A DNA stretch of 64,000 nt from Clostridiales bacterium (GTDB lineage Bacteria > Bacillota > Clostridia > Christensenellales > Aristaeellaceae): assembly GCA_004556395.1 (NCBI GenBank), contig SFHK01000005.1, forward strand, positions 1 to 64,000. Reading direction: 5' to 3'. Shown here piece after piece: positions 42,612 through 51,304 of the stretch. Position 1 is the stretch's first letter. Each line of letters starts with the position of its first letter. Both the position numbers and the translations under genes were made by a program. The notes beneath the pieces were generated by a model. It was not told where the DNA came from and ran no database searches. It was given only the letters and a program-made list of their open reading frames with translations.

Positions 42612-44114
42612 TCAGCCTCCCGTATGCTGTGTCGCGAGGGTCATGATCTTCTCCTGTGTCGCTTCCTCGATGGGCAGTTCGCCCGTTTTTACGCCTTCGC
42701 ACATTACCACTACCCGGTCGGACATGCGCAAAAGCTCCGGCATTTCCGACGAAATCATAATGATCGACTTGCCCTGGCGAACCAGATCGTTCATCAGCTT
42801 ATAGATTTCGCTCTTCGCGCCCACGTCGATGCCGCGCGTCGGCTCGTCGAAAATGAGGATATCGCAGTTTCTTTCCAGCCATTTGCCGATGACGACCTTC
42901 TGCTGATTTCCGCCGGAGAGACCCTTTGTCGGCGCGTGAACGCCCGGTGTCTTGATCTGAATGCGATCGACGTATTTTTTCGCCGTGTGCGCCACCTTGC
43001 GATCGTTAATCACGGGGCCGGAGGACATGGCGTTCAGATTTGGCAGCGCCACATTGTCCGCCACCGAAAGCCCGAGACACAAGCCAAAGCGCTTTCGATC
43101 CTCCGACAGATAGCCGATGCCCGCGCGCACCGCGTCGTTCGGGGATGTGATGCGCATTTTTCTACCCTGAACAATGATTTCACCACCGGACATCGGATCC
43201 GCGCCGCAGATCAGGCGCGCAACCTCCGTGCGCCCCGCGCCCATCAGGCCGGCAAGCCCGAGAATCTCGCCCTTTTTAAGCGTAAAGCTCACGCCCTTGA
43301 CCGCCGGGGAGCGAAGATTTATGACCTCCAGCACGACGGGCGCGGTCTCCGGGACAGCGGATTTCGTCTTCGGCTGCTCATAGATCACGCGGCCGACCAT
43401 CATGCTGATGATATCGTCCATGGACACGTCCGCCATATTGCGCGTGCCGACGTATTTGCCGTCGCGCATAACGGTAACGCGATCGGCGATGATGCGCAAT
43501 TCCTCCATGCGATGCGATATGTAAACGATGCCGACGCCCTGCGCCTTCAGCCTTCGAATGAACGTGAAAAGGTCTTCGATTTCCGATTCCGTCAGCGCCG
43601 CGGTCGGCTCGTCCATGATCAGAATCCGCGTATTGCTGAACGACAGCGCCTTGGCGATTTCGACCATCTGCTGCTTGGCGACGGTGAGTGTGCGCACGCG
43701 CGTGCCCGCGCGGATATCCGTCAGGCGCAGTGAGTCGAGCAGCGCGTTTGTCTGCGCATCCTGCTTCGCGCCGTTCAGGAGAATGCCCTGCGTCGGTTCG
43801 CGGCCGATATAAATGTTCTCAGAGACCGTCAGATCCTGCATCAGGTTGATTTCCTGATGGATGATGCTGATGCCCAGACGCTGCGCTTCCAGCGTGCTTT
43901 TGACGTTGATTTCCCTGCCGTCCAGTCGGACGCTTCCACCGTCGCGCGGGTAAATACCGGACAGAATCTTCATCAGCGTGGATTTGCCCGCGCCGTTTTC
44001 TCCCACCAGCGCGTGCACCTCGCCCGCGCGAAGTTCGAATCGGCAGTCATCCAACGCGTGAACGCCGGGGAAATACTTTTGAATTCCCTGCATTTCCAGT
44101 ATCGGCTGAACCAA
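42612..44114 (-). CDS. Sugar ABC transporter ATP-binding protein (RbsA/MglA-like)
   Basis: A 500-residue protein with two tandem ABC domains. Domain 1 has Walker A GENGAGKST and Walker B LIMDEPTAALTESE; domain 2 has LAGLMGAGRTEVAR (degenerate Walker A), LSGGNQQKV (signature) and IFDEPTRGIDVGAKSE. The frame extends upstream to 44162, but AGGAGG stands seven bases before a TTG at 44114, which gives the normal length, so a TTG start is chosen. It heads the importer operon under a consensus promoter. Confidence 0.94.
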   Translation of the reverse strand: MVQPILEMQGIQKYFPGVHALDDCRFELRAGEVHALVGENGAGKSTLMKILSGIYPRDGGSVRLDGREINVKSTLEAQRLGISIIHQEINLMQDLTVSENIYIGREPTQGILLNGAKQDAQTNALLDSLRLTDIRAGTRVRTLTVAKQQMVEIAKALSFSNTRILIMDEPTAALTESEIEDLFTFIRRLKAQGVGIVYISHRMEELRIIADRVTVMRDGKYVGTRNMADVSMDDIISMMVGRVIYEQPKTKSAVPETAPVVLEVINLRSPAVKGVSFTLKKGEILGLAGLMGAGRTEVARLICGADPMSGGEIIVQGRKMRITSPNDAVRAGIGYLSEDRKRFGLCLGLSVADNVALPNLNAMSSGPVINDRKVAHTAKKYVDRIQIKTPGVHAPTKGLSGGNQQKVVIGKWLERNCDILIFDEPTRGIDVGAKSEIYKLMNDLVRQGKSIIMISSEMPELLRMSDRVVVMCEGVKTGELPIEEATQEKIMTLATQHTGG

Positions 44115-44173
44115 GGCGTTCCCTCCTAAATCGCAGCTGCGTTTTGTTATGCCCCTTGACATTCAATATCTAT

Positions 44174-44202
44174 ATAATACAGTTCTCGCGATAGATTGTC
44201 AA
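44174..44202 (-). promoter_or_regulatory. Promoter of the sugar ABC operon
   Basis: TTGACA (44197-44202), 17-base spacer, TATTAT (44174-44179). The 130 bases further upstream are AT-rich and hold no other feature that I can see. Confidence 0.85.
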
Positions 44203-44326
44203 CATATTTTTTGTTTTGTTCAGTTAAGATAAAACTTCAGCCCGTCCATGTACCTTATTCATTTATATTAATTGTGCAACCTTCTTCGCATTAAAAAGGC
44301 AGCTTCCGTTCTATTTCTTTACGGTG

Positions 44327-44372
44327 AAAAATCCCACGGCGCGGTCTTATGAAGCACACCGCGCCATGGGAT
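44327..44372 (-). terminator. Terminator of the TIGR04086 gene
   Basis: Minus strand ATCCCA and GGCGCGGT pair with ACCGCGCC and TGGGAT (one mismatch), followed by TTTT. Confidence 0.8.
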
Positions 44373-44407
44373 CGTTTTCATTCTTTGCGTAAGGATCCTC
44401 CGTTTAT

Positions 44408-44806
44408 TCAGCCGCGCGTCCGCCGTCCTCCGCGCAGGTTGGCCAGCGCAACCCCGGCCGCCGCGCCTACCAGCGCGCCCGCCGCGATTTCCATGGCCAG
44501 CACCTTTGCCGCGGGCTCGGAGCCGTCGATCAGGCTATAGAAGCCATAGCCGAGCAGCATATACAGCATGCCCACCAGCGCGCCCGTCAGAAGTCCCTTT
44601 TCCCCGCCGACGCCCACGGCGAACAGCGTGCCCGCCAGGATGCTCACGAGCTTCACAACCTGATTGATCGCCGTCAGGTGCGTCGTGCGCAGCCCCGCGT
44701 AGATCACCAGCAGCGTGATGCCCGCCATCAACAAAAGCGTAATCGCCCCCGCGGCCAGCGCCCCGCGCAGCACGCGGAAGACGCGCCCCATTCTGTCCTC
44801 GCGCAA
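44408..44806 (-). CDS. TIGR04086 family membrane protein
   Basis: A ~132-residue protein with four hydrophobic helices (GALAAGAITLLLMAGITLLV, AINQVVKLVSILAGTLFAVGVGGEKG, LVGMLYMLLGYGFY, IAAGALVGAAAGVALANL). Spacing and the GxGGEKGLLTGALVG segment match TIGR04086/YrzE-like proteins of Firmicutes, which have no known function and often lie near yajC/secDF. The start is uncertain: a TTG at 44806 has GGGGAGG seven bases upstream; ATGs at 44827 and 44791 are alternatives. Confidence 0.8.
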   Translation of the reverse strand: MREDRMGRVFRVLRGALAAGAITLLLMAGITLLVIYAGLRTTHLTAINQVVKLVSILAGTLFAVGVGGEKGLLTGALVGMLYMLLGYGFYSLIDGSEPAAKVLAMEIAAGALVGAAAGVALANLRGGRRTRG

Positions 44807-44860
44807 GATACCGCCTCCCCGAACCATCTTCGTGTAAGGAGCATATGCGCCTGTCCCTCA

Positions 44861-45135
44861 TCAGATGAATGGACGGCGGTCGAGCACGATTTTCAGCGGC
44901 ACGGCGGACAGATATTCGCCGAACCGCATGTGCAGGTCGTCAAAGGACTTATCCGCCTTCATGTCGGCGATCAACACGCAAGCCTTGCGCCTGCCCCATC
45001 AGATGAACGGACGACGGTCGAGCACGATTTTCAGCGGGACGGCGGACAGGTACTCGCCGAACCGCATGTGCAGGTCGTCAAAGGATTTGTCTGCCTTCGG
45101 GTCGACGATTAACATGCAGCCTTGCGCCTGTCCCA
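44861..45135 (-). repeat. Two tandem copies of the 3' end of the downstream-coded gene
   Basis: Two units of about 137 bases (44861-44998 and 44999-45135) repeat the final codons of the gene at 45136-46119. Each encodes KADKSFDDLHMRFG, then EYLSAVPLKIVLDRRPFI and a stop. Compared with the parent, both lack the same 13-residue stretch (AMCALSELQTALP region). The two units are closer to each other than to the parent and share the spacer CTTGCGCCTG. They have no start codon of their own. Confidence 0.9.
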
Positions 45136-46119
45136 TCAGATGAACGGGCGGCGGTCGAGCACGATTTTCAGCGGCACGGTGGACAGGTATTCGCCGGGCA
45201 GCGCCGTCTGAAGCTCCGAAAGCGCGCACATCGCGCCGAACAGCATGTGCAGGTCGTCAAAGGACTTGTCCGTCTTCGGGGCGGCGTTCAGAAGGTAGTC
45301 CACATAGCCCTTCGCGAAGCGCGAAAGCCGGTCTCGGATTTCCTCGCGGCGATACGCCGTCTGCCGGGACGCACGGTTCAGGCAGAAAACCCAGTCGATC
45401 TCCATGAAGCCGCAGCTCACGCCGAACGGCGCGCCCATCTCGTTCCGGTCGTACATTTCAATGCAGCTGTCGATCAGCTTCTCGGCATACGGTATCGGCC
45501 GCCGCGCGCAGGCATGGTTGAACAGATAGTGGAACCAGCCGCACATGTGATGCGCCGGAATGTCCGCGCCGATGCGGCCGCGATAGCTCATGCCGTATTC
45601 GGGGTCGCAATGCTCCTTCAGCCACTGGAAATAATCGTTCTGCCACGCAAGGCTCGCGCTGCGCGTGATCGTCAGCGCCGCGAACAGCCCCGCGCCGCGG
45701 TGGGACATCGGCCACGGATTGTGATCCCAGTCCAGACTTTCCAAGAGCTCGTGCAGCTTTTCGGTATCCAGATACTTCTTCATCTCGGTCAGCTCGTAGC
45801 GTGGCAGCGCGTCAAACAGCTCCAGCGCGGCGACGCAGTGCGCCGTGGTGTGGAACGGATGATGCGTCGGCTCGGAGAACAGTCCCGTATCCGGAGACTG
45901 CATGTTCTGCATCGTCTCCACCCATTTCGCGCGCTCGGCAGGGTCGCGCACCGGCGCGCCCACGGTGTACAGCAGGTTGGCCGCGTCGGCGCAGCCGTAT
46001 TCGTTCACGCCCATGTTGCGCCCCGGCTCGGGAATCGTCCATCTCGCGTACGCGCCGGTGGACAGCTCGTGGCTCTTCACAGTTTCCAGCACCTTGACAA
46101 CGATCGGATCAATGTTCAT
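45136..46119 (-). CDS. Putative alpha/alpha-toroid protein, unknown function
   Basis: A 327-residue soluble protein that I do not recognise confidently. It is helical with paired-helix repeats (LYTVGAPVRDPAERAKWVE, HCVAALELFDAL, HHMCGWFHYLFNHACARR) that suggest an alpha/alpha barrel, as in terpenoid-cyclase-like or glycan-active proteins. His- and Trp-rich segments (THHPFHTTAHC, WDHNPWPMSHRG) could line an active site. It is in a cluster with PHP, phosphoesterase/epimerase and FucI genes, so carbohydrate metabolism is likely. Its last codons are copied twice behind the stop. Confidence 0.65.
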   Translation of the reverse strand: MNIDPIVVKVLETVKSHELSTGAYARWTIPEPGRNMGVNEYGCADAANLLYTVGAPVRDPAERAKWVETMQNMQSPDTGLFSEPTHHPFHTTAHCVAALELFDALPRYELTEMKKYLDTEKLHELLESLDWDHNPWPMSHRGAGLFAALTITRSASLAWQNDYFQWLKEHCDPEYGMSYRGRIGADIPAHHMCGWFHYLFNHACARRPIPYAEKLIDSCIEMYDRNEMGAPFGVSCGFMEIDWVFCLNRASRQTAYRREEIRDRLSRFAKGYVDYLLNAAPKTDKSFDDLHMLFGAMCALSELQTALPGEYLSTVPLKIVLDRRPFI

Positions 46120-46134
46120 GCCGTCTTTCCTCCC

Positions 46135-46812
46135 CTATTCCTCAAATGGACGCGGAATCCGCGCCGCTTCCAGAAAGCGATTCGTATCCACGACGCGCCC
46201 GGGCAGATAGTCCTCCACCCGATGCCCGTCAAAGCCGACGCTCACGCGCAGACCCGCGTCGCGCACCATGCGCTGCTGCTCCGATGATTCCATGAACGCC
46301 TTCACATACGCGTGCTCGCGATAGCCGTGAATGGAGTCGTAGTTCACGTTCATCTCCCAGAATACGCCGTGCGCCGCGAGCGCCCTCAGAAATTCCTCCG
46401 GCTTTACGCCCATCGCGTTCATCCAGCCGAACAGGTCGGTGTGCGCGATGCCGGTGGGAATGCCCAGCGTGTCGGCAAACGCGCAGATGCGCGCGCCCAC
46501 CATGGATGTGGGATCGTCAAGATGCTCCACCAGACAGTAATCGAACGCGGACAGGTCTTCGCCGGGCTTCAGGAAATGCGCCGGGATCGTCGCGATTTCA
46601 ATGCCGCGCAGGATGCGTATTTTTCCGGCATAGCGCGCCCGAAGCGCGTCCAGCTCCGCAAGATACCGCGCCTTTCGGTCGCCGATGCCGTAATTGTGGT
46701 CGCTGACGCCCAGAAGCTCGATTCCGCCCCGAATCGCCGTCTCGACCACCAGCGCCGACTCGTCGCGCCCGCAGTTGGAATAGCGCGTGTGCGAATGCAG
46801 ATCCTGTATCAT
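46135..46812 (-). CDS. PHP-domain metal-dependent phosphoesterase
   Basis: A 225-residue PHP domain protein. Metal ligands: LHSHTRYS at the N terminus, GVSDHNYG, RGIEIATIP, IAHTDLFGW and SVGFDGHR. Most relatives are histidinol-phosphatase-like phosphoesterases. Its ATG overlaps the stop of the preceding phosphoesterase/TIM-barrel gene (ATGA), and GGGGAGG is upstream, so the long upstream frame extension is rejected. Confidence 0.87.
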   Translation of the reverse strand: MIQDLHSHTRYSNCGRDESALVVETAIRGGIELLGVSDHNYGIGDRKARYLAELDALRARYAGKIRILRGIEIATIPAHFLKPGEDLSAFDYCLVEHLDDPTSMVGARICAFADTLGIPTGIAHTDLFGWMNAMGVKPEEFLRALAAHGVFWEMNVNYDSIHGYREHAYVKAFMESSEQQRMVRDAGLRVSVGFDGHRVEDYLPGRVVDTNRFLEAARIPRPFEE

Positions 46813-48341
46813 GCCCCTGTTTCCTCCCCGCTCAGAAGCGCGCGCAGGCGCAGCCACGTCGACGGCGCGCCGTGGTTCTCCCGAATTTCCAGAATCACGG
46901 GCGAATGGCGCAGAACGCCGGTTCGCCACGCCCACAGGAAGCCGTGGAACGACACGAGCCCGTCGTCCAGCCCGGTAATCGGATAGTGATTGTGCATCTT
47001 GCCCTGCGCGTCGAGCACCGTCTGGTGCAGATGATACGCGTCGGCAAGCCCGCCGATCTGCGCGTACCATTCCCCGAGCGGGCAGCTTTCCGTGATGGGC
47101 GCGTTGTTTCGGGCGTGCCCCACGTCCAGCCGCAGCCCGCAGGCGTTCCCGCCCAGCCGACGATTCATCTCATCCCGCCACGCGAGAATCTCAAACGGCG
47201 TGCAGCCGAACCGGCGCAGCGCCGGGTTCGCGCCCGTTCCCGCCGCGGTATGGTTGTTTTCCACCACGATGCGCACGCCCGCGCGCGCAAGCGGCCGCAT
47301 TTCCTCGGCCATCGTATCGGCCAGCGCAGAAAACGCAGGACTTCCAACGCTCACGGTCTCCACCGTCTCCTCCGGCGGGTGCACGGTGACCATATCCGCG
47401 CCGCATTCCAGCGCAATGAGCACGGCGGCGCGGAATTTCTCAACGCCCGAAACGCAGCCCTTTTCCGCGTCCCAGCTGAGCTTGGTCAGATGCTGGGAAA
47501 GCGTCCATCCGCCATTCCTTCGCCACGCGGCAAGAAGCGCTCGCGTCTCCGCGTCCGCTTCCGTCACGCCGCGCATTTCGATGTGCGGCACGCGGTTTTC
47601 CACGCAGAACGCAAGGTCTTCCTTCAAGCTGTACAGCGAAATGCCAAGGCTTTCTATCAATGCTTCCCGTTTCTCCCACGGCCAGCAGCACGGCAGGCTC
47701 TCGTCAAATACGCGCGATTCCAGCGCGCCGGTTTCCGTGTCCAGCACCAGCAGCTCCGGCAGCCCGCCCTCGCACTTGTCGGGATCGAGCGCCCGCGGCG
47801 CAAGGCAGCGCGTGCCCGCGAACACCGTATCCACGCGCGCGTGCACGTGCCCGGTGAACCACGCGAGCACATTTCTGCGGCGCAGGAAGTCCGCAAGATA
47901 CGCGCGGGAATCCGCGTCGACGTGCGTATCCGCCTGATGGGATACGAGAATCAAAGGAAGAGACGCGTCGATTTTCTCCATACGCGCCCGCTCCCGCCCG
48001 TCAATCGTGCCGCGCGCGGTATCGACGCCGAGCACGCGCACGCCGCCGACGCACATTCCCTCCTCCGGCGCAAGCCACAGCCGCTCCATCACCGGCGCCG
48101 TTTCGGGCGTGCGCAGGTCGGAATTGCCCGGCACGGTCAGAAGCGGCACTTTGACTCCGCGCAGCAGCTTCTTCGCCCGCATCGCCGCATACATCGAACC
48201 GCATGCGGTCAGGTCGCCCGCGACCGCCGCCGCGTCCGCGCCGCAGCGCTCAATCTCGCGAACCGCCCACGCGAGCGCCGCCCGCTGAGGCGTGCGTTTG
48301 CTGTCGCCAAGATGAACATCCGCGAATACCGCAATTCTCAT
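46809..48341 (-). CDS. Metallophosphoesterase / TIM-barrel epimerase-like fusion
   Basis: A 510-residue fusion. Residues 1-~200: calcineurin-like phosphoesterase (VFADVHLGD, AGDLTACG, PGNSDLR, SHQADTH, TGHVHA). Residues ~245-510: sugar phosphate isomerase/epimerase-like TIM barrel (GISLYSLKEDLAF, VTVHPPEE, IVVENNH, LRLDVGHARNN, YHLHQTV, VILEIRENHG). The frame is open further upstream, but the ATG at 48341 begins the recognisable domain and has GGTGA close by. Coupled to the PHP gene by ATGA. The two hydrolytic or isomerase parts suggest processing of a phosphorylated sugar; substrate unknown. Confidence 0.85.
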   Translation of the reverse strand: MRIAVFADVHLGDSKRTPQRAALAWAVREIERCGADAAAVAGDLTACGSMYAAMRAKKLLRGVKVPLLTVPGNSDLRTPETAPVMERLWLAPEEGMCVGGVRVLGVDTARGTIDGRERARMEKIDASLPLILVSHQADTHVDADSRAYLADFLRRRNVLAWFTGHVHARVDTVFAGTRCLAPRALDPDKCEGGLPELLVLDTETGALESRVFDESLPCCWPWEKREALIESLGISLYSLKEDLAFCVENRVPHIEMRGVTEADAETRALLAAWRRNGGWTLSQHLTKLSWDAEKGCVSGVEKFRAAVLIALECGADMVTVHPPEETVETVSVGSPAFSALADTMAEEMRPLARAGVRIVVENNHTAAGTGANPALRRFGCTPFEILAWRDEMNRRLGGNACGLRLDVGHARNNAPITESCPLGEWYAQIGGLADAYHLHQTVLDAQGKMHNHYPITGLDDGLVSFHGFLWAWRTGVLRHSPVILEIRENHGAPSTWLRLRALLSGEETGA

Positions 48342-48361
48342 TTTATCACCATTTATCCATG

Positions 48362-48390
48362 AAAAGCGGCCTGACTCAGCGCCAGGCCGC
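48362..48390 (-). terminator. Terminator of fucI
   Basis: Minus strand GCGGCCTG pairs with CAGGCCGC, followed by TTTT. It separates fucI from the phosphoesterase operon. Confidence 0.8.
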
Positions 48391-48415
48391 CTTTCGTTTT
48401 CAGAAAACCGTTTGC

Positions 48416-50215
48416 TTATTTGTACATCGGGCCGTAGTTCGCGCAGGCGCGATAGTCGGCGCCTTCCTTGTCCATGCCAAACGCGTTCCAGCAGGCCGGA
48501 CGGAAGATGTCCGACACGGGCACGTTGTGCATGGCGACCGGGATGCGCAGCATGGAGCAGAAGGTGATCAGATCCGCGCCGATGTGGCCGTAGCTGATCG
48601 CGCCATGGTTCGCGCCCCAGTTGTTCATCACGTCGTAGGCCGTCTTGAACGGGCTGCCTTCCTTGCCGTCGCAGCGCGGAGCGAACCAGGTGCACGGCCA
48701 GGTGTAGTCGGTGCGCTTCCACAGCTTGTCGTTCACTTCGTCCGGCAGCTTGACCGTCCAGCCCTCGGCGATCTGCAGCATCGGGCCCAGACCCTCGACG
48801 AGGTTCAGACGAATCATCGTGGCGGGCATCTCGCAATCGGTCACGAAGCGGGAGGAATATCCGCCGCCGCGGAAGTAGCCCAGGTCGGCGTAGTTCCACG
48901 TGGTGTGCGCCATGATCGCCTTCTGGTCTTCCTCGGTCACTTCCCACCACTTCTTCATCAGGCGCTCGCCGTTCGCGTCCACGGCCTGGCCGTTCGCGTC
49001 AAGGCAGCACGCGCCGGAGTTGATCAGGTGGATGAAGCCGCCGTTTTCCTTCGCAACGCCCTCCACGTCGTAGCCGGTGCAGCGCTTGACGGCCTCGGGG
49101 CTCCAGTATGTGCGCACGTCCGCGAACATCTGGGCGCGGCCGGTGAGCAGCTTCATAAACAGCATGCCAAAGCCGTTCAGCACGTCGTTTTCGGTTGCCA
49201 GAATGAACGGCTCGCGCGCGCCGTTGTGGTCAAAGGAGGTGTTCAGCATGGCCTCGGGGAAGTCGCAGTTCGGATAGAAGTCCGTCCACTGGCGCTGGCC
49301 CTGGAAGCCGCCGGCGATGGCGTTGTGACCGACGGCCTCTTCCTCGCAGCCCTCGGGCAGGTTGGGATTGCCGTTCATCAGATCCTTGATGATCAGGTAC
49401 ATCTTCAGGGTGAACTCCCAGTCGGCGTCTTTCTGCTCGCGGGTTTTCTGCATGCTCTCGGGGTTCTTGTCAAAGCCCTCGATCACGTTCTTGTCCGCCC
49501 ACGCGCGGAGCTTCTCGTATTCCTTCTGATCGTAGATGCCCAGCGTCATGCGGCGGATGACCTCGACCTCGTCGACGGATTCCACGCGCATGCCGAAGTA
49601 CTTCTCGATAAACTTACTGTCGATGATGGAGCCGCCGATGCCCATGGTGACGGAGCCGATCTGCAGATAGCTCTTGCCGCGCATGGTGGCCGCCGCGACC
49701 GCGGCGCGGCCGAACCGGAGCAGCTTTTCCTTTACGTCCTCGGGAATGGAGGTATCGTCCGCTTCCTGAACCTCGTGACCATAGATGCCGAAGGCCGGCA
49801 GACCCTTCTGAGCATGGGTCGCGAGCACGCTGGCCAGATACACCGCGCCGGGACGCTCGGTGCCGTTAAAGCCCCACACGCCCTTGATGGTGTTTCTGTC
49901 CATGTCCATCGTCTCGGAGCCGTAGCACCAGCAGGGGGTGACGGTCAGCGTGATGGCGACGCCGTTGTTGCGGAATTTCTCTTCGCACGCGGCGCTCTCG
50001 GCCACGCGGCCGATGGTGGTATCGGCGATGATGACCTTAACCGGCTCGCCGTTGGAATAGCGCAGGTTTTCCTCAAAAAGCTTCGCGGCGGCCTTCGCCA
50101 TGTTCATCGTCTGGTCTTCCAGGCTCTCGCGCACCTTGAGCGCGCCTCTGCGGCCGTCGATCGTGGGGCGAATGCCGATGACCGGGTATTCGCCAATGTA
50201 TCTGTTTTTCGCCAT
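48416..50215 (-). CDS. fucI: L-fucose isomerase
   Basis: A 599-residue enzyme that converts L-fucose to L-fuculose (D-arabinose to D-ribulose is a common side reaction). FucI hallmarks: YPVIGIRPTIDGRRGALKVRE near the start, TVTPCWCYGSETMDMD, WGFNGTERPGAVYLA, GIYGHEVQEADD, GSVTMGIGGSIID (Mn-binding region) and GAREPFILATENDVLNG. Length and order match family members. Its promoter lies inside the 3' end of the SGNH gene. No fuculokinase or fuculose-phosphate aldolase is in the window, so the remaining steps must be elsewhere. Confidence 0.95.
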   Translation of the reverse strand: MAKNRYIGEYPVIGIRPTIDGRRGALKVRESLEDQTMNMAKAAAKLFEENLRYSNGEPVKVIIADTTIGRVAESAACEEKFRNNGVAITLTVTPCWCYGSETMDMDRNTIKGVWGFNGTERPGAVYLASVLATHAQKGLPAFGIYGHEVQEADDTSIPEDVKEKLLRFGRAAVAAATMRGKSYLQIGSVTMGIGGSIIDSKFIEKYFGMRVESVDEVEVIRRMTLGIYDQKEYEKLRAWADKNVIEGFDKNPESMQKTREQKDADWEFTLKMYLIIKDLMNGNPNLPEGCEEEAVGHNAIAGGFQGQRQWTDFYPNCDFPEAMLNTSFDHNGAREPFILATENDVLNGFGMLFMKLLTGRAQMFADVRTYWSPEAVKRCTGYDVEGVAKENGGFIHLINSGACCLDANGQAVDANGERLMKKWWEVTEEDQKAIMAHTTWNYADLGYFRGGGYSSRFVTDCEMPATMIRLNLVEGLGPMLQIAEGWTVKLPDEVNDKLWKRTDYTWPCTWFAPRCDGKEGSPFKTAYDVMNNWGANHGAISYGHIGADLITFCSMLRIPVAMHNVPVSDIFRPACWNAFGMDKEGADYRACANYGPMYK

Positions 50216-50253
50216 ATCTGTGTCCCTCCGTTTATTTCTGTAGGGTTACCATG

Positions 50254-50282
50254 ATTATACAATAAACCCGCTCATTTTTCAA
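50254..50282 (-). promoter_or_regulatory. Promoter of fucI
   Basis: Minus strand TTGAAA (50277-50282), 17-base spacer, TATAAT (50254-50259). The -35 box overlaps the last codons of the SGNH gene. Confidence 0.75.
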
Positions 50283-51294
50283 CCTTGTTCGCGCCGCCTT
50301 CAAGGATTTTTCTGAGCACGGGCTCAATTACGCCCGCCATGCGGTAGAAGCCGAGATCGGTGGGATGGCACGCGTCCACGGTGCACATCTCCCGGTCGGC
50401 ATCGCCGAACAGCGTTTCGCCGTCAATGAAGTACACGTTTTCGTCCCCCGCCGCGCGGGCGCGCTCCCATGTGCGGCGCACGATGTCGCGCCGCTCGCGC
50501 CCTTCCTTCAGATAATCGATGTCCGGCGCGGAGATCATCACCACGGGAAGCTCGGGATCGTGCGCGCGGATGCGCTGGAAAAACGGCTCGTGCGTGTTCA
50601 GAAGATGCTCGGCCGTGGGCGTGTTGTGGTCGTAGTCCATCACGAACACGCTTTTTTCCAGCGCATTGATGTAATCCGCCATTTCAAGCTCGCCCCGCGC
50701 GCGGCCGGAAAAGCCCAGATTCACATAGTCCGCGTCCAGACGGCGGCAGATGATGGCGTTGTAGGAATTGGCGAACCGGCTCGGGCAGCCGCCCTCCGTG
50801 ATGGACGAGCCGTAGTACACGATCGGTACGGGATATTTGTACGGCGTGGGCGCTTCCACCCGCGCGCCGTCCTCCACGTCGATCGACACGGACGCAACAA
50901 CCTCGTTGCGCGGCAGCCACAGCATGATATCCTCCATCTCCGCGCGCTTGGTAAACGTGCGCTCGCAGGTGAATGTCTGATAATTCGGCGGATTCACAAG
51001 GCCGAGGAAGCGCATGTTCGGCTTGTTTCCGGCGTACACGCTGATCGCCTGACAGCCGAAAATCGATACACCCACATCCGGCGACAGCGTTTCCAGCGTC
51101 ATGCGCACGGTGAACGTTTCCGAATCCGTGCGCAGCGCCATGCGCGCGCCGGGGCAGCGCCGCCCAAGATGCTCCATGTCCGGCCCCAGCCGCGCGCGCA
51201 GCTCCGGCGGCAGTCGATCCAGCGTTCCCGTGGACGCGAAGAGCGGCGCGCCATAGATTTTCGCGGGCGCGTCAAACTGCGTATAGGTCTTCAT
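50272..51294 (-). CDS. SGNH/GDSL hydrolase (carbohydrate esterase-like)
   Basis: A 340-residue two-domain protein. Residues 1-~155 look like a beta-sandwich; residues ~165-340 form an SGNH esterase with VYYGSSITEGG (nucleophile Ser block), GFSGRARGE (Gly block) and DACHPTDLGFYRM (Asp-His). Such proteins often remove acetyl groups from plant polysaccharides. No signal peptide is seen, so it probably acts inside the cell on imported oligosaccharides. The ATG at 51294 has GGAGG six bases upstream. It follows GH127 by 10 bases. Confidence 0.87.
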   Translation of the reverse strand: MKTYTQFDAPAKIYGAPLFASTGTLDRLPPELRARLGPDMEHLGRRCPGARMALRTDSETFTVRMTLETLSPDVGVSIFGCQAISVYAGNKPNMRFLGLVNPPNYQTFTCERTFTKRAEMEDIMLWLPRNEVVASVSIDVEDGARVEAPTPYKYPVPIVYYGSSITEGGCPSRFANSYNAIICRRLDADYVNLGFSGRARGELEMADYINALEKSVFVMDYDHNTPTAEHLLNTHEPFFQRIRAHDPELPVVMISAPDIDYLKEGRERRDIVRRTWERARAAGDENVYFIDGETLFGDADREMCTVDACHPTDLGFYRMAGVIEPVLRKILEGGANKVEK

Positions 51295-51304
51295 GGCCAT
51301 CCTC

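Noticed and set aside
44861..45229. Short minus-strand frames ending in RRPFI as real small genes
   Set aside because: They are 3'-end copies of the neighbouring gene without start codons or ribosome sites.
46809..48950. Longer start at 48950 for the phosphoesterase fusion
   Set aside because: The upstream part is the shadow of fucI and crosses the fucI terminator.
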